From Piliocolobus tephrosceles (lineage: Eukaryota; Chordata; Mammalia; Primates; Cercopithecidae): 64,000 nucleotides of DNA. The translations under genes and the position numbers were made by a program. The stretch covers positions 140,786,372 through 140,850,371 of the forward strand of contig NC_045437.1 of assembly GCF_002776525.5 (NCBI RefSeq), in the 5' to 3' direction. Below are positions 56,236-64,000 of this stretch, piece by piece (position 1 is the stretch's first letter; each line of letters begins with the position of its first letter). The notes under the pieces are model-generated. The model did not search any database and was not told the origin of the DNA. It saw only the letters and a program-made list of their open reading frames with translations.

Positions 56236-57245
56236 GTGATGATTTATTATTATTATTATTGTTGTTGTTGTTGTACTTTAAGTTCTAGGGTACATGTGCA
56301 CAATGTGCAGGTTTGTTACATATGTATACATGTGCCATGTTGGTGTGTTGTACCCATTAACTCGCCATTTACATTAGGTATATCTCCTAATGGTATCCCT
56401 CCCCCCTCCCCCTTCCCCATGCCATATTTTCTTAATCCAGTCTATCATTGATGGACATTTGGGTTGGTTCCAAGTCTTTGCTATTGTGAATAGTGCCACA
56501 ATAAACATACATGTGCATGTGTTTTTACAGGAGCATAATTTATAATCCTTTGGGTATATACCCAGTAATGGGATGGCTGGGTCAAATGGTATTTCTAGTT
56601 CTAGATCCCTGAGGCATCGCCACACTGTCTTTCACAATGGTTGAACTAGTTTACAGTTCTACCAACAGTGTAAAAGTGTTCCTATTTCTCCACATCCTCT
56701 CCAGCACCTGTTGTTGCCTGACTTTTTAATGATCGCCATTCTAACTGGTTGAGATGGTATCTCATTGTGGTTTTGATTTGCATTTCTCTGATGGCCAGTG
56801 ATGATGAGCATTTTTTCATGTGTCTGTTGGCTGTATCAATGTCTTCTTTTGAGAAGTGTCTGTTCATATCCTTCACCTACTTTTTGATGGGGTTGTTTGA
56901 TTTTTTCTTGTAAATTTGTTTAAGTTCTTTGTAGATTCTGGATATTAGCCCTTTGTCAGATGAATAGATTGCAAACATTTTCTCCCATTCTGTAGGTTGC
57001 CTGTTTACTCTGATGGTAGTTTCTTTTGCTGTGCAGAAGCTCTTTAGTTTAATTAGATCCCATTTCTCAATTTTGGCTTTTGTTGCCGTTGCTTTTGGTG
57101 TTTTAGCCATGAAGTGCTTGCCCATGTCTATGTCCTGAATGGTATTGCCTAGGTTTTCTTCTAGGGTTTTTATGGTTTTAGGTCTAACATTTAAGTCTTT
57201 AAGCCATCTTTTTGTATAAGGCGTAAGGAAGGGATCCAGTTTTGA
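56236..57245 (-). repeat. L1 insertion inside the ERV remnant, with internal deletion
   Basis: A degenerate (TTA)n/(TTG)n head (56238-56274) replaces poly-T, followed by reverse-complement L1 3'UTR and ORF2 end (catttgggttggttccaagt, ggatattagccctttgtcag, tttaagtctttaagccatct). About 300 bases present in the L1 at 54893 are missing at about 56423. The flanks cagttttattagtgatga (left) and cagttttgatagtcatta (right) match at 14 of 18 positions, suggesting a decayed target-site duplication. Confidence 0.8.
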
Positions 57246-57690
57246 TAGTCATTATCAATTGATTGCAGATGGTAGGTGACCAAACCTAACCCTTCCATTG
57301 TATAGACAAAATCTTCTATCCAAACTTGAGTTATTTCTAAATTTAGTCATGATTGGTCGACAGGGTGCTCATAGCCCAGTCCATGTCCCTACATGTGTCA
57401 ACCTCCCTGAAGATCTCACTGGTAGATTATAGTGTCCCTGCAGATAGAATGTGATCACAGCGGCACCCATCTTTCCCTACATACAAGAAACTGCTCAACA
57501 GACACACTACTTAGAGCCGGCCCACAAGCTCACTTTTATGACTACCAAATTTTATCAGCAGATGTTCTCAGCTAATTCTACATCAGCAGGTCACTTCTGT
57601 GTGACAATAGACACTAGCAAAAGGTGTGGTAGGTAATTTGTTACTAATCACATTTTAAAATGCCAACCTGGGGCCAATTTGGTGTTTAAT
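57246..57690 (-). other. Probable continuation of the ERV remnant upstream of the L1
   Basis: Unique-looking sequence that resumes across the L1 insertion. If the L1 flanks are a target-site duplication, this must be the other part of the same ERV-derived segment. No clear viral motif was recognised in it and the outer boundary is uncertain. Confidence 0.3.
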
Positions 57691-58805
57691 GTAAAAGTGG
57701 AGAGGTTCAGTGGGCACAAGGGGCTTTTATCCTTTCCATCATCTCTCCGGACAGCAATGCCTCCTGGCCCAGCTCTCGTGGGTCAGTGAAGCTAAGCTCA
57801 CATACACACTCTCGCCCAGGGGTGGGCCCATGACCTAGTCCTGGGCAACCAGAGGGCCATCTTTTCCAGCCATCATGATTGGCTCAGGACTGAACATGTG
57901 CCCCCAATCCAGACAATGAGAGTCTGCCTTAGGACACTGGCTGGTGCTACTGGAAAAGAAATGCTCTCTTGCTGTGGTTGCTAAGCTGATCCATGGGAAA
58001 CCCTAAGGCCGTTTCTCCCATTGGCTGGAAAGAGCCTGTATGGAAATGGAGCTCTCACAGAGGCAGAGCTGAGAGATGGAACTCCTGGATCTAACTAAAC
58101 CTGAATCCCACATTTTCAGTTAAGGGAACCAATCAACTTCTTTTTGCGGGGGTGACTTTGAATCAGCTTTCTGTAACACTGCCAAAACAGCCCTAAGAGT
58201 CAAACACTCACATTCTGATGCTGGAGGAAAGAAATGCAGCAGGCACCTGATACCTGCAGCTTCTCTTATCCGTGCCACAGCTGGTGGTAATCTGGGCATG
58301 CACAGGAGAGTGAGCCTGTGTGCTCTAACATGCATGTTGTGGCAGTTAAAAAAGTTTTGAGACTCACTAAGCTTGACCCTGTGGTTTTCTTTTGATGACT
58401 TTTTTTTTTTTTTTTTTTTAAACTATGGACTCTGGGCACCTAATAAAATTGATAAGGTCTGACCCAAGTGCATTAATATTCTACTTCTGAGGCCTAGGAC
58501 AGGATTCTACTTCTATTGGAAGGAGAAGACTATTATTCATTCACTTACTCATTTTACCCACATTTCCTGCTGTTTGCTGATCTCCACTCGGACCCTCTGA
58601 AGTCTCTGTCTTTTCTACTACCAAAGATATTCCTCCCCTTGATCTTCTCAACTTTCAGTTTCTCCATCTGCAGCACATGTGCAGTGGGGGTTAGACAGCC
58701 CACCCTGTGACAAGAGTTTCTGGGAAGGCATCTGCACACACACCTGTCTCTGGATCTTGGCTCCTGCTCCTGGGGCATCTTCCCATCAAAAATAAGTGCC
58801 ACAGG

Positions 58806-59411
58806 GCTGGGCACAGTGGCTCATGCCTGTAATCCCAGCATTTTAGGAGGCCGAGATGGGAGGCTCACTTGAGCTTAGAAGTTTGAGACCAGCCTGGGCA
58901 ACATGGCAAAACAAAACTCTGTCTCTATAAAAAATACAAAAATCTGGCTGGACGCAGTAGCTCACATCTGTAACCCCAGCACTTTGGGAGGCCAAGGGAG
59001 GCAGAGGTTCGGAGTTCAAGACCAGTCTGGCCAACATGGCGAAACACTGTCTCTACTAAAAAAAATACAAAAATTAGCCGGGGGTGGTGATGCGCACTTG
59101 TAATCCCAGCTACTCAGGAGGCTGAGGCAGGAGAATCGCTTGAACCCAGGAGGAGAAGGCTGCAGTGAGCAGAGATCAAGCCACTGCACTCCAGCTTGGG
59201 CAACAGAGCAAGACTCCATCTTAAAAACAAAACAAAACAAAAATCCGCCTGGCATGGTAGCAAACGCCTGTAATCTCAGCTACTGGGGATGTGGGCAGAG
59301 GCAGGAATATCCCTTGAGCCCGGGAGGTCGAGGCTACAGTGAGCAATCACACCACTGTACTCTACCCTGGGCAACAGAGGGAGACCCTGTCTCAAAAAAA
59401 AAAAAAAAGAA
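58806..59411 (+). repeat. Host Alu split by a second Alu
   Basis: The left arm (gggctgggcacagtggctc, 58806-58946) stops after aaatacaaaaatc and the right arm resumes at about 59242 (cgcctggcatggtagcaaac), ending in poly-A/GAAA. The gap is filled by another Alu. Confidence 0.9.
58948..59241 (+). repeat. Nested Alu
   Basis: A complete forward Alu (ggctggacgcagtagctcac to an AAAC tail) inserted into the linker of an older Alu. The short repeat aaaaatc at both junctions is consistent with a target-site duplication. Confidence 0.9.
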
Positions 59412-59879
59412 AGAAAGAAAGAAAGAAGAATGAGTGTCAGGAGTTCAGCCCTCAACTTGCCTTCACTCTGAGCCAAGCCATGTCCTGGACCCTTGGGCAG
59501 CTTACCTCATAGGTGTTGGGGAGGCTCAGCAAACCATTCTGTTCTCTGGCCTCATTTAGTGCCAACCTAGGTTAGAGTGCCAGCAGCCTCTGACAGTCAC
59601 AACGCTAACCCACAGCAGGCTCCAGGCACACCTGAACCACTCGTGTGGCACCGTCAGGAACCAAAACAGAGGGTCTTTGTCTTTGTTCATGAAGAGCGGG
59701 GACTGGGCTCTCAGGAGAGGCACAGTAGAGGCCAAGGCCAAGTGCACAGCAGGCTCTCTATAATTACCTGGCACCAAAAGGTAAAGGGGGAAAAAAGAAT
59801 CTTTCTGAGTGATAAAGATTTATGAGACATTCGCGCTGCCAAGTTCCACCAACAGATCATAAACTGGAAAGGAGGGTGG

Positions 59880-60080
59880 TGTCTTTTATTGTGTGCTTGC
59901 TAAGTGTGAGGCACTAGGCTCTCTCATCTGATTCTCCCAGCCCTGCAAGAAGCATCCCTCTTTACAGATGACAAAAACCAAGGTTCACAGAGGCCCAAAA
60001 TCACCTGGCCAAAGCGGGAATGAAAGCAAGATTCTAACCTGGGTCTGCCTGGCTGCAAAGGCCATGCTGCTAGCCTCTTT
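59880..60080 (-). repeat. MIR
   Basis: Reverse MIR: aagtgtgaggcactaggctc, tttacagatgacaaaaacca and tctaacctgggtctgcctgg. Confidence 0.7.
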
Positions 60081-60287
60081 CCTATCCTACCTTTACAACC
60101 AGAAGGGCCCTTAAACGAGGGCATCTGGTCCAATCTCTTGCTGTACAGACTGGAGACTGAGGCCCAGAAGGGGCTGGCCACATGGGAAGAGGCCTGCCTG
60201 GGATCCAGCATTCCTGTCACCCTGGGTGAGGGTTCTCTCCAGATCTCCTGAACTCTATTAGTATAGAGAACCCCTTGTAATTAAGGG

Positions 60288-60296
60288 TCAAGGTCA
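60288..60296 (+). promoter_or_regulatory. Candidate ERR response element
   Basis: tcaaggtca matches the extended half-site TNAAGGTCA bound by estrogen-related receptors, and is preceded by gggtca. Unlike the many aaggtcacac copies in the window it is not part of a MIR. A single short match is weak evidence. Confidence 0.3.
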
Positions 60297-61860
60297 CCCT
60301 GAGAGAGTATATAAACAGATTCCTCCTTCCTGAACTGCTAACCTGCACCAGGCACCTATCTTGTGCTGGAGAGACAGCAGTGATAAAGAGAGTCCCCACC
60401 ATCCAGTCAGATGGGAGACCTCAGACCAGTGCCCACGAGATTAGGATTCAAGAAGGAACTGAGAGAAACTCAGTTGCCTGGAGTGAGGCTCAGGACACCC
60501 GGGAAGGACAAGGGTGAGGTATGCAGGGCCAGATCTTGAAAGGACTTCTAGGCCACAGTAAGGGTGGCCTCTGCCCCAAGACGAGGGGGCCACTAGGGGG
60601 CTTTCTACAAGACAGTGACATGATAGATTTGCACTCTGGCTGACATGGAGATGCAGCCAAAAATGGCAGCAGGAAGCCCAATGAGGTGGCTGCTTCACAG
60701 GCCGGTGTGAGAGGGTGGCCTCTGAGTGGGAGGAAGTAAAATGAAGGAAAGGAAGGATTGCACCTATTTGTGATCTATATTCACGGGTAGGATTGACAAG
60801 ACTCAGTGACTCCTGGCTATAAGGTAGAAGGAGAAATTAAGGTAGCCTCCCTGACTGAGGACTACAGCAACCCAAGTGGAAGAAAGAAGGGAAACAGGGC
60901 TGGGGTTTGGGGTGATGCAACAAAGACCTCCGCTTTGAACAAGCTGAGTGTGAGGTGCCTACAAGCAGGGGAACAGTGCGGTCAGCCCCAGGCAGGCAAG
61001 TCAGGGGGTCTCCCACGCCCACCTTGCCCAGGCTGGGGCAGGTATGTACGTACACCCATGCCTGCACACATGTGCGTGCGGAGACAGGTGAAGGGTGGCG
61101 GGGGTATAAACATGGCTACTGCCATGCTCCTGTTTATATAATGCCTCACACACAACTACCCCTCTTCTGCCCAGGATCTGCAAAACGAGAACAACAGGAA
61201 TAACAGACCATCACATCAACAAGGGCCTTAGCGATACTCATCTTGAACCTCTCAATGTACAGAAGGGGAATCTGAGACCTGGAGAGGGAGAGGGACCCTA
61301 TCTCAAGTTCGGTGATGAGACAGTGGAGAGCTGAACCAGAATCTGGGTATCTTCCTCCCAGCCTGGGGCTCTCCTACCATACTGAGTTTCTCTCCATTCC
61401 TTCTCCTTGGGTTACAATCTCCTGGGCACCAGCCTGGGGTCTCCCCCATCTGACTGGATGGTGCGGACTCTGTCTTTCACACATTCTCTTATCTGGTACT
61501 CAAAACATCCCGGTGAGGCTGCTGTTTCCCCCATTTCACAGATGAGGAACTAAGGACCCAAAAAGGTCAAAAGAATCCCCCAAGGTCACAACTTCAGTCC
61601 ATGATTTGTCTCTCAGGTCCTATGCAGTCATCGTTAAGGTCACTTGATCCCCTTTACTCTGACATGCTACTCTCTTTATGAAAAACTGTGCAGCCCATTC
61701 TGAGCTCCCAACAGGGCAAAATGGGCAAATGGAGTTCTATAATTCCACTGATGGCTGCACATCTTAGAGGAAATTAACTAATTGGCCTCTGGGGTGTTGA
61801 GTATGGCAGGAGGGGAACAAATGTGCCCCAGGGGTGAGGAAGGCCTGAGTGGGCCAACAG

Positions 61861-61925
61861 TCTCTCTCTCTCTCTCTATCTATCTCTATCTCTATCTCTA
61901 TCTCTATCTCTATCTCTATCTCTCA
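61861..61925 (+). repeat. TC-rich microsatellite with TCTATC units
   Basis: (TC)n followed by seven or so tandem TCTATC/TCTCTA-type units. It lies deep in intron 1 and is probably length-polymorphic. Confidence 0.92.
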
Positions 61926-62296
61926 TTCCAGTGTGACATCAAAACCAGGACCCAGGAGTTCCACTGCCCACTTCAGGAACCTCTACCTTAAGCACCCTGC
62001 ATTTCTATCTACTCTGCAAGCTTGGACCCACAGGCTGCATTCACACAAGCCCTTTTTTCCCTTCTTCCTTCCTGCTCCCTACCTCTGTCCCAGCAGACAC
62101 TTGGCAGCCCCTCAGAGGCCCACTGGGGGTCAGGAGTGAATGTCGAGCATCTGACCAGAGCCCAGGCCAGCTCTGTGGGTTCACAATAGGGAACCTGCTA
62201 ATGTGCAGGACCCTAGGGCAGCGGCCCTGCGATTGGCTGGCAAGGCCAGGCATCAGGCCGTCCCAGCACCCGGGGCCTCGTGACCCCAAATCCCAG

Positions 62297-62306
62297 CTAT
62301 TAATAG
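62297..62306. promoter_or_regulatory. Candidate MEF2 site
   Basis: ctattaatag is a palindromic full match to the MEF2 consensus YTAWWWWTAR. It sits in repeat-free sequence with CAGCTG E-boxes at 62409-62414 and 62482-62487. Function is inferred only. Confidence 0.35.
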
Positions 62307-63519
62307 ATGAGAACCCTTCAGCCCCCCTGCCCCTACCCAGCCTCACCTCCCTCTTGGCTGAAAATAAAAGGGCGCCTTGAAATGGTACAGAGGCCCAGAT
62401 ATCCAGCTCAGCTGCTCTGGGCCCAAACCTTCTGCTGACCTCAGGGAAAATACTCCATTCTCTAGAAATCCGGGGATCTGTCAGCTGTCCAGGCCCGCTC
62501 AGCCCACGTCCTTGCTTCTTCCCCGATAACAATCCTGGTGTAGCTACTGCTTCCAGCCCCCAGATTTCTGAGTCATTTGGATCTCACTTTAATATGCTGC
62601 CACCAACAAGGCATTCATTAGGAACCCACTGCTTGGGGAAAAGGAAGGTTGTACATGTGTATGTTGCAGACATTCGTCTTTGAAGAAAAAAGATGTTTAA
62701 GAGCTTCTTTATACCTTATACAAGAGGAATGGCCACACCCAAGGTCACACAGTAAAAGAGTGACAGGAATCAGACTCCCAAGCCACGCCCACCCAACCCC
62801 AAGCTGATCAGGAGCCTTCTCCCAGCCCACCACTTGGGCCTTTGCTTATGCCAGGCTAACAGCCCAGTGTGCCCTTCTTACTTCTCTTTTCTTCTCTTAA
62901 TCTCCCCTCTCTTCTTCTTGGGCTTAGCCCACTACCACCTCCACCAAGAAGCCATCCCCATCTAAATTAATTTAGCTCACAGCTGTCCCAACCCCCACTT
63001 CCCACCAACACACAAATTCCCCTTAATGCATTTACTGAGTCACTTGCTTGGCACTGACCAGGAATGGCATTAATGATTGTTTTTCTTTACTGAGAAATGG
63101 CAAATAGAGTTTACCTCATAGGCCAAGTCCCATCAGGGTTATTAGTAGCTGTCATTGTATGGGTATAAGTTATGAGACCATACATCCAAGATCAGCAAGA
63201 AAGAGTATGGTGATTGATTAGCGATGTCTGTCTTGGTCAGGGCATCCCTCAGCACTAGTGCCAGATTTCGTTTTCCTGCTTTAGAATTTACCCCCATTAT
63301 TCTGTTGCTCCTAAGACTAAACTCCGTGAAGCAGAAATTTAGCTCAGCAGATCAGTCAGTTTGAGCTGTAAGGGTTTCCCCCACCTTGCCGACCACTCAA
63401 ATGGCAGTATGATGGCAAGCAGACAACTTAGAGGGAAAAACAAGAAATATCCCTTACGCACTTCAGTGGTGTTCACACAAAGGACTCCATAGCCAGCACC
63501 TCAACTAATCTGGACAAGA

Positions 63520-63640
63520 AGACTGAGAGGCAGACAGGTATTCTCTCTCCTTTTCACAGGAGGAAACTGAGGCATGGGGAGGCTAAGTGACTGAACCAAG
63601 GTCATTTGGCAAGCCTGGGCCTGATCCCAGGTCACCGAAT
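63520..63640 (-). repeat. MIR fragment
   Basis: Reverse MIR: gaggaaactgaggcatgggg, accaaggtcatttggcaagc. Confidence 0.7.
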
Positions 63641-63783
63641 GGCAGCTATGCAGAACCATAGGACTAAGGACAGCCAACCTGTCAGGTGACCACGCACCTG
63701 CCCTCTCATATCTCCCATGACAGGAAGCTCCCTACTGCCCAAGGCAAGCCAGCTCATGCCATTTTTCATTCAGAAAGCTGCTT

Positions 63784-64000
63784 CTTTTTTTTTTTTTTTT
63801 TTTTTTTTTTTGAGATAAAGTCTCACTGTGTCACTCAGGCTATAGTGCAGTGGCGCAATCTCGGCTCACTGCAACCTCCGCCTCCTGGGTTCAAACAATT
63901 CTCCTGCCTCAGTCTCCCAAGTAGCTGGGATGACAGGTGCCCGCCACCATGCCTGGCTAATTTTTGTATTTTTAGTAGAGATGGGGTTTAACCATGTTGG
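63784..64000 (-). repeat. Alu, cut by window end
   Basis: Long poly-T (27 or so bases) then reverse-complement Alu (cactgcaacctccgcctcct and on to ggggtttaaccatgttgg) running off the end. Confidence 0.95.

Larger units (their letters stand above)
23755..64000 (-). other. PPARGC1B: PPARGC1B intron 1 (partial, more than 40 kb)
   Basis: Exon 1 of PGC-1beta was searched for on the minus strand up to 64000 and not found, so the whole remainder is read as the first intron. In human this intron is also very long and hosts MIR378A close to exon 1; neither mature miR-378a sequence was seen here, so that hairpin probably lies beyond the window. The interval is a mosaic of Alu, MIR, L2, L1, MaLR, hAT and ERV pieces with unique stretches between. 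No other protein-coding exon was recognised, though an unannotated alternative first exon cannot be excluded by eye. Confidence 0.85.

Noticed and set aside
23755..64000. MIR378A hairpin
   Set aside because: The human miRNA lies in intron 1 of this gene, but neither mature arm was found on either strand; it is probably nearer exon 1, outside the window.

Overview
This window is primate nuclear DNA and holds most of one protein-coding gene on the minus strand: PPARGC1B, which encodes PGC-1beta, a transcriptional coactivator. Nine consecutive coding exons (2 to 10 in the usual 12-exon numbering) could be placed to the base from protein identity, splice-site consensus and unbroken codon phase. 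They add up to 2708 coding bases, about 902 codons. Exon 1 (start codon, N-terminus) lies beyond position 64000. Exons 11 and 12 (most of the RRM and the C-terminus) lie before position 1.

The source is most likely an Old World monkey rather than human. The protein differs from the human sequence I remember at scattered sites, for example Val rather than Ala at residue 195 and a shorter glutamate run in exon 8. The youngest-looking Alu (15877-16174) carries AluY variants typical of the macaque/baboon lineage. No SVA or ape-specific Alu subfamily was seen. No species was identified by database search.

Layout in plus coordinates, which is the reverse of gene order: intron 10 (1-1554), exon 10 (start of the RRM), intron 9, exon 9, intron 8, exon 8 (HCF-1-binding motif and acidic/serine region), intron 7, exon 7, intron 6, exon 6 (37 nt), intron 5, exon 5 (1123 nt, second LXXLL box and glutamate-rich tract), intron 4, exon 4 (117-nt in-frame cassette with the first LXXLL box), intron 3, exon 3, intron 2, exon 2 (activation domain), then more than 40 kb of intron 1 to the end of the window.

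The introns hold ordinary primate repeats: about 23 Alu copies (several with target-site duplications, one nested in another), MIR, L2, old and younger L1 pieces, hAT-type DNA transposon fossils and two MaLR LTRs. At 54893-57690 there is a mosaic of L1 and a class I endogenous retrovirus. No tRNA, rRNA, CRISPR or second protein-coding gene was recognised. The observations most worth checking are the L1/ERV mosaic, a local duplication in introns 5 and 7, the contracted acidic run, and a few candidate regulatory or coding stretches. I found no convincing new biological system.
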